Shown here in pieces: positions 13,201 through 28,200 of a DNA stretch of 64,000 nt (the first letter of the stretch is position 1; each line of letters starts with the position of its first letter). The notes under the pieces were generated by a model. It worked only from the letters and a program-made list of their open reading frames with translations. It had not been told where the DNA came from and did no database searches. This DNA is from Epiperipatus broadwayi. Taxonomy: Eukaryota; Onychophora; Udeonychophora; Euonychophora; Peripatidae. The stretch spans positions 5,065,594 through 5,129,593 of the forward strand of contig JAQFVV010012416.1 in NCBI GenBank assembly GCA_028023455.1, read 5' to 3'. Position numbers and translations under genes: made by a program.

Positions 13201-16200
13201 CCAGAAAATAAGTTATATACATACAATTTAAATGTATAAAACAATCATTTATTTATACTGTTATAAATGTCATAAAGTATATTGTCTTCTACAATAAACA
13301 AAGGTTTCTTACCAATTGTTTATTGGTCAGGTATTCATTAAATAGTATTAATATCTAAGATTATTCTATTCAATTCAACTGCACTTTATCCTTATATGCA
13401 GTTATGTTTTAATCTAATGGATTTTTCTAACAATCACTTTAAAACTAGCTTTTAAGTTTCACAAGCATATGCAGAGATATAAATATGAAACAAATTAGAT
13501 TAACAATTATTCTTTCCATAAAATATCCAAGATTTATATTAATTTTAAATATTAATTTCTAAACCCAGATTTTACTATAAATATAATTATATAATAGAGT
13601 ACACTTGCTGTTAAATAAATTACCAGGTCTTTAATGAACCACAGATATAATCCCATGTGTTACCAACCTTCATAAATGATTCCTTCATTCAACTATCTTT
13701 AGTCTTCATAGCCAAAATATATACATATATATGTATGTCTTGAGTGAAATACTCCCAAGTACACACTAATGAAAATCTTGGTAAATCTGTCCTCACTTAA
13801 GCTTATTTATTTTTCATAATAATATTAATTCTAAGAAGTAGCTTCTATGTATTTGACTCTCTTTTAACAAATCAACTTAATTCATTAAAGAGGTCCTCTG
13901 TATTTGATCCCAAATATGAAATCATTAATAAACTTACTATATCATAGATATAATATATATTTAAATAAACCCCCAACTTCCTTATACACTTCAACAATAC
14001 TATTTTTTATACCAAAACTTTATTCTTACAGTTTCGACTGTCCTGCAGCCATCATCACAGTTATAATATCCAAATCTATAATCATATAATTAATACATTT
14101 TATACATATATTTTACCCACAATCAAACATATATCTTAACCTGACCATTTTACATAATCATTTTCCACTGTAAGATTATATATTTGGATATTGTAGCTCT
14201 GATAATGACTGCAGGGCAGTTGAAATTGTAAGAATAAAGTTTTGATATAAAAAATAGTATTGTTGAAGTGTATAAGAAAGTTGGAAATTGTATGATATAT
14301 AAATATAGACATCAATACATAAGAAAAGAAAGAAGAAGAAAATTATATATTTAAATAAACAAACTAACGGTCTAAATAATAGCATTATACTAAAAATTCA
14401 AACTCCCATAAAAGTATATTTCACAATAATTAAAGCAAAAGTCAAATCACCTACAAGATGATTTTAAAATAACATTCAATCTGTTAACTTGAAATTACAT
14501 TGATTACAATGCTGATTTCTTTTCTCTCTCTCTCTCTCTTTTGATAGCCGTCATTTACTTAACTATTTGGACATTTGACATATCAAAATATTTTTACATA
14601 AGCGCACACTCAATGTATTTAAGATGACTATTATATCTACTGATTAGTTTACCTGAATTTCAAATATCTCCTGCCAATCTAAATATTATAAGAAATCTTT
14701 TATTCTTTCTAAATAAGACTTTTAGTTTATATATATAAAGAGACACTTTACTTTTAAATAAACATTTTAAACAAACAAAATTTTAAATTCTATAAATAAA
14801 AAAAATTAAGCAAATTTTGTTTTTTATATTCTTTAAGCAAAATTAGAAAATAAAATAATTAAAATTTTGCATAAATTCAGTCTCCACTTCTTTATCTCTA
14901 AAAAAAACCTAACAACTCAAGTCTAGACACATAGGCAAAAATACATATTTTCAAAAAATTAAATTTTTTAACAAGTTTATTCAACAAGAATACTAAATAA
15001 CACCTTCAATATGATTTCCATCATTTGCGATGCAAAGGTTGATGCACTTTGCAAAATTCATGTGAACTCGATGTAATAAATCCACATTGCCGTCAATTTT
15101 AGCAGATTCACTCTTTATGTGCTCAATCAAGTATGTTACATGTGTGATTTTCATTGAGTATCCCTTCGCCACTGTGGAAAAGCCAAGCAGAATCCTCCTT
15201 GGGGAGTGCATTAAATTCATCTGTTATCTTTCAATATATAATTAATGAGATTTTCTATGTGTCCATCCTGCATAGTCAACCATAACATAATATATATAAT
15301 CAGAGCTACCATAAAAGAAAAATTAAATTATTAATGTTCTGAATCAGTCTAATTTTTCTTAGCACTTAGTTCATTGTGAGGACCTCTTAATTTAACTGAC
15401 ATTTTCCCTGTATTATTTGATTTAAATTATCATTACTTTTCTTTCTTTTTCAAGGCATAGCTATACTGTTCTTTATCGGGTTCTTAGACAGGAAGGAATT
15501 TTTCTTCTCTGATCTACCGTTTTATTCTCAGAACTTTCATAGAATTATTTTCTGGTTAGAATGTGGACTTTTTTGAAAATAGCATTTTAAGTTCATCTAT
15601 ATCGAATTCAAGTTAGAGTTAGACAGCGAGTAATTTTCTTTGCTCTAGCCAATTAACATAATGATGGATCAATGAAGAATGAAGCAAAAATCAAGAAAAT
15701 AAACATTTATATATATTATTGATCTCTTGTTTTTGATATCTTAGTGGCCATTTTATTTTACCTAATCTTGGTAACCTCAGAATACTTTAATTACATTTAA
15801 TTTTAAAAAAATCTTAATCATTTAATCAACTGAATTTTTACCTTTGAGTAAGTTATTTTGTCTTTATCTAATTATACCTTGTTTTCAAATCCCAAACACA
15901 AAAATGCAACTTTAAAATTAAACATCAGTCTTAATCTCTTTAATCTTGTTATTTATTTATTGCCAAAATATAGACTTTTAATTAAACTTTTAAAATTTAT
16001 TTTCTTTAATATTAATGTATCTAATTATATTGTTGCTGTTGTTTTGCAGTAGACATTCTTACAAACATAAAGTTAACACACATTCTTTTAAGAACATTTT
16101 TCTAATTCTAAATTTTAAATCTTTAATAAGAAAAACTAGCTATAACCTATTTTATACATTTATTATTTAGCTTTTCTTAAATTTGTAGTTACATATAATT

Positions 16201-19200
16201 TCTTTGCTAAAAAGCTTCTCAGGCATTTTTTTTTTAATTCTCCATTTTTATGAGTGTCAAATATGGCTGACTAGAAGTTATCATAATTAATATTTACTTT
16301 TACTTTATTTTTAAAATTATTATGAATGTACAACAAATTACACAAAAGAATCACAATTGATTGTAATTAAAATAACTTTAATATAACTGCAGTAAATCTG
16401 TAACCATTACAATAAAGCATTCACCTACTCTTTGCACAAGCCACTGAACAACCACTGCTATGGAAATATTTTCTCCTATTGGTTAGTATCCTATAATTTT
16501 GTTAATACTCTATTGCATGTTCTTCTGTCAATGGAAATTCCCACATTTTACTCCTTTTGACAAAATCTTCCGAAAAATAACAAAGATGCTCAACGACAAT
16601 CTAGCATTAAACATGAAAAAAATCACAACAATGTTCACAATGTGTTAATGTTTGTATGTTATAATAGATATAAATAAATAAAAAATTTAATCTTGTGAAA
16701 GGAATTTATAAGAGCTTTATTAATATTTTTGAAAATTAGCAGAAATTTAGAATCAATTTCTTAATATTTTTTTAAAGTTAACAAGTAAAACATGTTCAAT
16801 AAATATTTATAATATGTATAAAGTAATATATTCAGAAGTAGATGCATGTTAGGAGTAACAAGAAGAGATTGAAAACACAATATATGGGTAAGAGAATAAA
16901 CAGGTGTTACTGATATCATTGAAAGAATTAAAGGACTGAAGTGGAGTTGGGTTGGACATATTGCTAGAAGAGATGACAATAGATGGACAATTGAAATCTG
17001 AAACTGGATTCCAAGAGATTGTAAAAGACCCAGAAAGAGACCACATGTGAGATGAGATCAGAGAAAATGGATTGAACTTGAAGAGCTCTTCATCCTGCAA
17101 TGGATTGATAATGGTTAACAATGATGATGATGAAACCAATCTTCACATATATGCTATTAAAAAAGAAACATTATCAATATGTATAAAAAAAGAATTAATT
17201 AAATGTTGTAAATGGAATTTATAAGAGATTTATTAATATTTTTTAAACATAACACACAATCAGTAAAATATTTTTGAGAAAAAAATCTAAACAAATACTT
17301 GGACTCCCCTGAAAATGGATAATTTCAAAAAAAAAAAAACAGCTGACAGGCTTCCAGTGAAGAAATTATATGTAAGTACCCTTATATTCAACCAGTTATA
17401 ATAAAAACCTATTACATTATTATTTATACTTCACTCTAAAATATTACTTTTAATAATCTCTTAAAACAATTTTATTGTTGCCAATAATATTATTGCGTCT
17501 AATAATTTATTCTAAAATATTTTTCTTTCTTTAAAATTTTTATAATGCTACCTTGATTAGCTATCCTCATAACAAGTATAAACTAGCTTGCTTACATGTG
17601 GAAGATCGCATGGCTGATCATGGAATAGATAAGACAATATCTAATTCAATATATAAATAATGTTTATCTGAAAATTTGTGAAGATATTTTACTTATATGT
17701 TGGACAATTTCCATTATCTAGTTGAATTGTTAAAAATTTTTTTTAGAAAAATTCAAACTTTATTAAAATTTTTACAAATATATTTAACTTCTAGTAATAA
17801 CACAGAAGTTAGAATAGAACACTATACTTCAAAGTTTATTTTTATCTACTCTTCTTTAGATATTGCTAGCTTAGCCAGTGGAACAGCTAGCACGGGAATT
17901 GGAATAATTTTTTTAGATTCATATACAGAGCAAGAATAGCTGAACTAAGATCTGTGGACCAGATGTGGATTGTGATGATAAATTTTTATGACCCACACCC
18001 CATGAATAAGTATAAGATTTTTTTTTTTTAAAAAAAGTTTTAAATTAAAAAAAAACCGTAAAATTTTATTCTGAATATATTTTACTTAATAATGGTTAAT
18101 CGCCAATAACTCTCATGTGATCAATAAAAAAAATCATGAATATCATTCCCAAAGAAATTAAATATGTGAATTTATACATTTACGCAATTGTTAAGCAGAT
18201 TTAAATATCACCTATCCATTATGTAAACACATATAATATCCTGCCATCATTACTACATGTTAAATGTCTTATCGTGAAAATATTGCACTATATCTCAAAA
18301 ATAATGCATTCTATCCACAAATACTCCAAACAAAACTTATTAAATTTGTAATTCTATACAATTCTTATAAAATCAAGCTTTTCCTAAAATGCATATAAGT
18401 TATTGCCACCTTATCTTTGATATATTTCAAAAATGATTTTAATTTTGAATCTGAATATTTTTTGTCAAATAAATTATTTCACATGTTATATTAGTTTTCA
18501 AGTTGGTGGTAAATTGGAAAATGAGTTGCATCAAAAAGTTACCATGAAAGGATATTATTTTCCAATATGGCCTCTTAAGTTATCCCACAAAGATTGTGGG
18601 ACCAAAATTTCATTGAAAATTTTGCTTCATTTTTGAATTATTGCAAGGACAAAATTTAATCACATATAAATGCCCTCACCCCACATACAATGCCAGATAT
18701 CATCCTAAAATGGTCAGAAAAAGATTTTAAAAACTTTGTCAAGTATTGGTGGCCTAGAAGTTAGCATAGCTGCCTTCCAAGCAGCTGGCCCGGATTTGCT
18801 TCCCGGTCAACGCTTTGACATATGAAAAAAAAAAGCTTTATTTCCTAAAAATTTATTGAAAATAGAAAGTCAGTTTCTGGTATGATCACAATTTTTTCCT
18901 CTATTATGAGTACTAAATGTATTGAAAAGTAAAAAATATTTTTTCACAAGCAGCCCATTAGAGATCTTCCAGAAGTTCGTGTAGCCCATGGTCAAAAAAG
19001 CCTGCTCATCCCTGATATGGAACAATTTTTACAACAACAAAAAAAAGCTGATAGTATTATTTAAAGTTAATGTTAGTACCTAAAAGTAGAATTAATACAG
19101 TTTAATTACTATACAAATAAAAACAAAAAATTAACTGTAAATAAATTATATATATTACAAATATTTAAAAAAAAATACAGGAAATTAAAAAAATAATGTC

Positions 19201-22200
19201 TACGGAAATTCCAGAAGTGAAGATCCCACAATCTTATTTTGTAATTTTTAGTCAGCATATTGATATTGACCTGATTAATTCAGATTATACCCTGGGAATT
19301 TTATCCTCTATTTAAGAATATCTAGACACCCATTTACTGATCATAATTGAATGACTAGCTAGGTTGCTATGAACCATTTATCTGGGGGGAAAAAAAACAA
19401 CATTTAACTATTTGTGACTTGAAAAAAAATTTCAATATTTATCTAGTCTGGATCAAATCTCAAACCATTGATGTGACAGGCAGATCTGCTAAATACTGCA
19501 CCATAATGCATTTGTTTTTTTAAAAAATAGGATTCTAAAAAAAAAAAAACTAATTACAGTTGATGCTTACAATAACAAGAAACAGCCAAGAATATGCATT
19601 CGCTCTTTTTTAGAGTTTGAAAAAAAAAATTATTTAAATTTTACTTCAAATGGAGTTTTGACTTTTCTGTGCTATTAATGACTGTCTATATAAAATAATA
19701 TTTAAATTCTTCTAAATACTATTTTATACAGCTTATAAATACTATATAAAAATCTTACAAAGGCTCTTAGTGCTGAAGTAGTGTATGCCTATAATCTTAG
19801 ATTCAAATTCAGGCCAAATGAAATTCTTTTCTAGGGGCATAAGAAAAAATTCTCAGATAACTGGTCCATAAGCAACCTAAATAATTATCCAACATTGATC
19901 AGAGAATGGATATCTAACGATCACTAGCTAGAAGACTGCTCAAATCTTTATGACTCAATAATTGCAGGATTCGAACTCAGACTTTCACATGACCCTCAAC
20001 TCTCCATGCCACCCACCTGATCACACACATGTTGAAAAGATAAATAATCACCAATTTACGTATTTCATGCTAAATCAGCAATCATCAGTTGGTCCAGATT
20101 ACTATCTCCACACATATATACAATCAGTGCTCAGCTTTATATTAAGACAGCCAATCTTCATACTTTAAGGGACAGGCTTCAAACTACTCCAACTCACAAC
20201 TCTTCAGCCTTCCATTTTATATATGCAGGTTTAAGCCTGTATAGTGTATTAATTTACACTCAATAATTGGTAAGTTTGGTAATATCTTTTCCTTCACTGT
20301 TTCTTTATGAGAAGCTATTAAAAAGGTGTTGCTTTGAATTGGGCTACTTATTAAAATAATTGTTTTATCTTTTACCTAAAAATGAAATCATTTATCAAAG
20401 CATAAAAGAAAAAGCGTGATCTTTAATAAAAAGCATTACGAACCTGGCAGATACATGATTTGCAAGTACTTTGTTGCCATCTAGAGCCATCATTCCTTAC
20501 TGTCATATCCGTATCAAAACAATCTTTAAAAAAAAAAAAAGAATATTTCTGCTTAGTCAACAAAGTTTAAAAATATTACATTTTACTTATTCTCTGTATT
20601 AAATGTTAATATTATCTGTTTGTATATTATAATAATCTGTATTTATATATTGCATTCCCTTACCTAAACACTGCACTTTTTTCCTTGATCTTCGATCATA
20701 CCATTCTAAAGAACACTTGTCACAAGTTATCATTCTGCAGAAAGCATTTGGATTGGAAGAACATGTTTTTCCTCTGCATAGATCTTCAGGGCAAATTACA
20801 GTTTTACTTCCTAGAGGGCAGTTAGAATAGTAATCCAATTTGAAACAAAATCTAGATAAAAAATTGTATGTAAAGAAATCTAGATTATATTTTTTAAAAA
20901 AGAAATTTAATATTTATATAACGTGTATGCCAGAATAACTTTTAAAAATATATTTTTGTTTTTTCATAACAGAAAGAAATTCCAAAGCTAATCAATGTTA
21001 TGGAAATGCATATACAGTGTATTTAGAAACATTAATAATATATATATTTAGAAATATGAATAATTAAAATTGTGTTTACGCATAAATAAAAATAATAAAA
21101 TTAATCTAAAAATCATAATAGCTTTAAATAAATTTAATATTTTATATTTATATAATTGATATAATAAATTTTACATATGAAAGTCGACAAGCTTTATTAA
21201 ATATATACTTTCTTTTTTCAAAGTTTTTGATTTTTCCTTTAGCTTAATATATTTTCAGTGCTATGTACCATAATCATATCTATTTTATTTCACTCTATAT
21301 GCTGTTTTATAATTGATATAATGTAAATAAAATATGAATATACAATTTTAATACATTTATGCATTGTTTATTTGTAACCCTGAGGAAGCCCATTGAACAG
21401 TCGAAACTATCACATTACATTAAGAATGTAAAGGCATGTTAAATATTATTGATATTATATTAAAATTATGAATATTATTCTACATCAAACTGAAAAAAAA
21501 ATGCAAGTGTTTCAATATCAATTAAAAGAGAAAGTTATATAACAACTTCACACACACACACAAAAAACAAAAAAACCTCAAATTTCATAATAATAATTAT
21601 CATATGAATTAATTATCCTGGAATTTATATATCATTTGAACATCACACACAACCAGCATGAGGCAGGTTCAGTGCATTTCTTGAAACTTGGCTGAATTTA
21701 AAAAACTGCATAGACCATGAAAAGCTCATTGCAAATTTTGTATAGAATTATGCATAGATACATGTGGACATATATCAAAACCAATCGCAGAATCCTCTAA
21801 TCGATGACTAATGATATCGAATATCTAATAAAAATAACTTGGGAAATTTATAAGGCCCATACACAAAACATGTTCGTTGTATTATAGATTACAATTCTAC
21901 ATTAAGTTCAATAAATATGAATTATCAAACAGTGATTGTTAGAAGCATTATAGTCTAAAATCATGTCACATGGTGTCAGACATGATACATGTTGAAAATG
22001 TTTGTTTTCTTGTACATATTGTAAACATGAGAGATCAAAATGGTCCTATAAATAATGCTAGAAAATTATTTGGGTTTTGATGCAATGAAATATATTGCTA
22101 AAATTAATCTTTCAGAAGCATACTCAAATTTATAAATTGTACCACAAATATTAACACTGTCAGTAATAATGGCTTCCATTGAAAGTACTTTTTTCACATT

Positions 22201-25200
22201 TGAAGTTAATAAAAAAAATTTTATCACCAGTAATAATAAACTAAGACAGATTTATACCCTTAGCAATTTTTTTTCAATAGAAAGTAAAATAGTTGGTCTC
22301 AATGATGTAAGTAGAAATTTTGCAACAACAACAAAAAAAGAAAAATTATATAATATTTATAATATACTTAATGTTGTGCTATAAATTGTAAATAAATATC
22401 ATTTGCATTTTTTAATAATTAACTCCTTTCATATATACTTTCTTTAATGTAACATATTATTTCTATATTATGTAGAAATAATAGGTTACATTGACTATAG
22501 TATAAATGAAAGGAGTTGTTTATTATATTTATTAATAAAATCTAATACATAAAAGATTAAGAAGGAAGAATATTAATATTACCATACTTGCATTTTGTAT
22601 TTATAATAAACAATTTATTATTATAAAATTTATATGTACTTCTAAAAGCATTTTTTTTTTTTGGCCCTGCACAATTTTGGAATCCAGCCTCACAAAAGTG
22701 TACACTGGTTCTGTTGAGCACTAGCATTATAGGGTGAGTTCATAATTTCACTCAAATGACTTTTTTTTTGTTTCACAATAACAATCAATCAAAAATCTTT
22801 AGCTCTCAAGTCTAATAAACTTGTGACTGTGCAGAACGTCACAGAATTATTTTTAATGTATACGCTAAAGGTATTTAAATAGTAATTTAGGATAATAGGA
22901 CATAGAGTTTTGATTTCACAAGGATTCACAATTTTCTTGTAGTTGAGCGAAGTATAATATTAATATCATCTATGGTCTTTACTACTTTTTACAACCCACT
23001 ATTGACAGTTTCGATTACCCCAGCAATCTTCTTCAGAACAATAACAAATACAATACAAATACATGAATACAAATCGTAATATATATTTGTATTCATGTAT
23101 TTGTATTATGTTTGTTATAGTTCTGAAGGAAATTACAGGGGCAATCGAAACTGTCAATAGTGGGTTCTAAAAAAACACTGTAAAAAGTAATAAAGAACAT
23201 AGATGATATTAATATTATATGGATTTGGCAAAACAATAAGGAAGATAAAGTTACAATGGAAGTATACAGATAAAGGGTACAAAATAATGTGGAAGCTCCA
23301 GCGAGCTATATGTACACTAACTCATTTTGCATTATTTCATCTATTTCAGGCTAAAATTTATATTTACACCTATTAACTGAAGATTAATTTAATATTAAGA
23401 GATTGTTAAATATGAGGCTCAGCCTTTCTCTCTGATTAATTATAGTGATTTCAGAATAGCTTATATTTGTATTAAAATTATATTAATGTGTATAAATCAT
23501 GCTCTGTGCATAAGTATATTAGTATAGGTTTTTTTTTTTTTTTTTTTAGAAAATCAAAATAAACTTGCTCTGAAGAAGACTGCAGGTCTGTCGAAACATA
23601 GGTGTATATATATGTACAAATAAAGAGTTTTGCTAAAAAGTGTTTGAAGCATTTTGGATAAATTGTATTTATAGTATATGATATGCTTATAAAAGAGCAA
23701 AGTTAAAATATAAGTGGGATTATTCTACATTTACATTTACTGGCAGTTAGTGTACATATAACTCGCTGAAGGTTTTTAGTGCTTCCTCCTTATTTCATAT
23801 ATTTCAGGCTATTAAAAAATTAGATTTAGATATAAGAGACAATAAATTATTATCTAATTTATATAATAACCACATATTAGTTAGCCAAATATAACAGGAT
23901 GTGATTGAGATACATTATATTTGCATAATATTTGCATAATATAAAAATCACAATATTTCAAATTAACTGTAGATAAATGGTATTGAATGCTGGTAAGAAC
24001 CATTATGACTCTATCAATCTCCATAGTTTGATGTTTAATAATAATTATTCATAAATCTCATTTTTCCGTTTTATATTTCAATAATCCTAAAAGGTAAAAT
24101 AAATACACTTAATTACTTTTTCTAACTCCAAAAAAATATTTAATTTTAATACATGGCACCACAGACTTGGTTTTCCAGTTAATGATGGTGATCAAATAGA
24201 TTATTTTGTACTCTTTTTTAGATTGCAGGTTATATTTTCAGAAACATCACTAAACCCTAAAAATGATGAAACAAAAAATAAAATAGTGTTTATTTGTAAT
24301 CACTCTTAATACAGACCAACCACTTTTTGATGAAAAACAATCCTCCAGGTCTTAGCTCTAATCCTTCTCTATTTATATTAGTTTCCCCATTATAGCTTGT
24401 TTCTAAATAACAAAAAACCAGACATTGAGACGGATGTTACAAATACTACTAATCTTTATTAACTAAATGTGTGACAATATGTTCACTGTGTACGAGAATG
24501 AGATTAAAATGAGGAAAGGCTACGCTACTCAATTAACAACATATTTGATAAACCATTAAAACATTGCATGACCAAATTTTCTTAACTTTATACAAGTTGT
24601 TGAAACAGTAGCAAATTTTTCCACATAATAATGCTTGAGTAAGCACAAGAAAATATGGACATGTGATGAAGTGATGGTTTAATACCAATCCTAGACAAAA
24701 GATAATAGTAACTACAACTATTAAAAAAAACAGACACCAAAATTTACATATACTAAACTGGATTCAGATATGTATGCCTATCCAAGCAAATTAGCTTGTA
24801 TTAAAAACATTATTCTGTTTTCATTTTGGGCTGATAACTTCACAGTTAACCAAAAAGATAAAAGGTGGATGCTGGAGAAATTCATTAGATCCAAATATCC
24901 AGTTGCATGACTCTCAGATCCAAGATCCTCTGATGAAAATGAAAACTAAAAACTAGTCTGGGATTTATGTATTAAATTCAACCCACTACAGCTTAATTAA
25001 ATAATAATATAGGAAAAATTTCAAATTTCTCTATTTATAGTTTCAACACAATGAAAAAAAAATTAAGAGAATGGGGTGGAAAACTACATATATCTGTAAT
25101 GCTTCTACACTCTAATTAAAAAGTCTTTTAAAAACTGAAATATATAAATTTCCTACCAATATTTCAAATAATGTGTGTGCATATATATATATATTTAGCA

Positions 25201-28200
25201 ACAGGTTCTGAAGATATAACTTGAAGTTAAACATGGTTTTGCAATTTCTTAATTGGTTTGGTTCTTTCCATGATTTTTAAATCTTCATTATGCATATCCA
25301 ATTTATTTGTTTCCAAAATATTTTTGTCCTCAGTTAGTTGACAAGTAGTTTGATTTTAAGGTTTTCTTAATTCAAATAGTTTTAATTTAAATATTAACTT
25401 ACAATTTGATTTATAGATTTCCTTAGAAGGCAAATGATAAGATCGTAAGACTATTGTCTCTGGGTCAGATCACCATATTCTTTAGGACAGCAAGTACCAG
25501 TTTATATTTCCAATTATATTTTACACTGACTGATTATTCCTCTCTCCTAGCACTATATGGCTGGCAGATAGTAATGGATACACATTTTATGTGTCTTGGG
25601 GCAGCTACAAACAGAAATTTGTTTTTTATCATTGTACTGAGAATATAATTCCATCACTGTTTGCTATCTTTCTTGTTCATCTAGTAATTGAGAAATAGCC
25701 AATAAATATTGCTGAAATCTTTAAGCATCCAATTTTGCTATGAAAATTGTAGTTTTTAGTCCAATGGTCAGTTACTAAGGCCACTTCTCCTCTGATCTGC
25801 TGCAAAATAGTTTATTATTACTATTATTACTTAATTCTTCAAACCTCCTTATATAGCTTCTTAAAACTCAACTCTCTTTACCAAAACTTGTTTCATAGAA
25901 TTCACATGCCAATTTTCCCATCTGCACGAGATATTTTCCACAAAAATCCTGATTTTGCAAATTGTTTTCCAACCTTAATTATCTATTGCTTCCTAATTAA
26001 AGAAAATTCTATATATGTCAATCATATAACTATCCTAATGAGAAATAATTATGCAAAACTGGACTCATATAAAAAAATGCTAAGTTTTATTTGTGTGTGT
26101 ATAAGGAAGTATAGTAATTGCGCATACATTTCACATACTACATTAGTAGCAGATTGTCTGCATATATTGATATGATAACTGCTGTACTTTAGGTTAATCT
26201 TTCATAACACATATGTATATATTGCAATCATACCAGAAATGATGAATAAAAATTTTTCTTCATTTAAGAAGCAAGGCAAATAGATTATAATTATTATCTA
26301 CTATGCATAATAACATAAAAACAAAGTAGTGTTAAAATCTCCATGGAATTGATAGAACTCGATGTGTGAATAGCTGTCGTGACAAACAAGAAAAATGGCA
26401 TCACTAAATAGTAACATTTGTTAGTTCGATATGGATAATGCCACATCTTGGAAGAGTTATGTGGATCATATTTGAAAGACATATGGATAATGCCACATCT
26501 TGGAAAAGTTATGTGGATCATATTTGAAAGACATATGGTTGTAAGTAAAATTGAGGATGAAAGAAGTGTCTATATGATTCATGGAAAAAGATGTATAGAA
26601 ATTGGCAAATCAACTCTGCAACCCTATGATCCCAAAAAAGTTCCTTATCAGGAGTTGAAGGAAAACTAAATGTTAGAAATTGGCAAATCAACTCTGCAAC
26701 CCTATGATCCCAAAAAAGTTCCTTATCAGGAGTTGAAGGAAAACTAAATGTTTATTTCACAACTGCAATAAGTAACATGATTCAGATTGAGAAATAGAAA
26801 GCAATTACGCAGAAAAATATCAGGATTATGATATAACATTGAGGACATTCACAATGGATTGTGATTATACTCTAGAGTTAAATGATAATTTATTAGACTA
26901 ACTACTATACAGAATGATAGATGATAACTTTAGAAAAGTATTATTAAGTGAACTGAGACCTTAATTATAAATGCACAATAGAAAATGTGTCCTGCAAGAA
27001 AATATATTAAATAACACTTTGGAATTTCTACTCTTTAAACAAATAGATAAATAATCAATGGTAGTAAAAAAAACAGATACACATACATTGGACAGCAAAA
27101 GTACAAAAAATGTTTTAACATGTTACTGCTGTAGAAAAAAATGGCCACTTCAAGAGAAACTGTAGATTTAAAAGTGAAAAATGCAATATTTGTAAAATAA
27201 CAAGAAATTTAGCCAGCTGTCTGCCACAATAGACAGGAATGTTAAAACAAAAATAATCCTGGACTATAAATCTGGGGAAAGAAAGAAGTAAATATAGTTT
27301 AAAGAAATTAAACAACGTGAAAAATGACTATATTTTGATGGATGTGAATATATTCAAGCAGGAAGTTACTATGGAAATTTCTGTTATTTCTCATGATCTT
27401 AAAAAAAACTTCATAAAACTCTTGTAATTATATAATTTTTCTCAATATATATCTCACAATTTCATGACTTTCTATTCCACACTCATATAAATTCCATTAC
27501 AAATTCAAGTTTTGGTCTATTCCCAGTAGTTCTTTTTCTTCCCTAGTATTTTTGTTCTACACTTAAATAATAAATAACTTCCTCTACTGTTTTATTGCTG
27601 ATCTTGTTTTAATATTATATTAGTACTTTTTTCTTAACATATACGTTTAATTTCTTTAAACTTTTTCCTCTTTCACTTAATAAATTTTCTATCCTTCTAT
27701 CCAATCCCAAATTTTCTATTACAATGTTCATCCCAATTTTTATGTAATTACTTCCACATAAAAACATGATTTTTTTTTATATAAAAATATACTTAATCAC
27801 ATGACAACAGCCACATGCATATCCAAACCATGAATCTTTAATCTGATATTATGGCAATGACTATAAGTGAATAATGAATCCCCTTGGAAATTGCCTTGAC
27901 AGCAGATTGAAGATTCATTATTTAGATAAACTTATAGTTGTTGACATGTGGTTAGCTAAATCTGATTTATTATCTAAGAAATAATAGAATATAGTTAAAT
28001 ATATTACTTAAAAAATTAAAGTGATTAAATACTTGGCTATTGATATAATCATATTAGTTTTATGAGAATTGGACCTCTTTCTATTATAAAAATTATTTCA
28101 AACTTTCAAAACTAGTGCTATATTGATTGCTTTGATTTGGAAGATATGGCTGATGACAGAAGATAATGGAAAGCTATAATTAGGCAAGTTTAAAAAAAAA

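Noticed and set aside
18750-18835. Possible tRNA-Gly gene
   Set aside because: The B box is degenerate, the acceptor stem does not close, and a poly-A tail follows; a similar copy at 35330 shows it is a SINE.
20599-20838. Independent small cysteine-rich secreted protein
   Set aside because: The frame has no true ATG (it begins at TTG), is bounded by good splice sites and joins in phase to neighbouring exons, so it is an internal exon.
25888-26175. 95-residue plus-strand frame
   Set aside because: Composition is ordinary translated AT-rich DNA, with no domain and no convincing splice sites.
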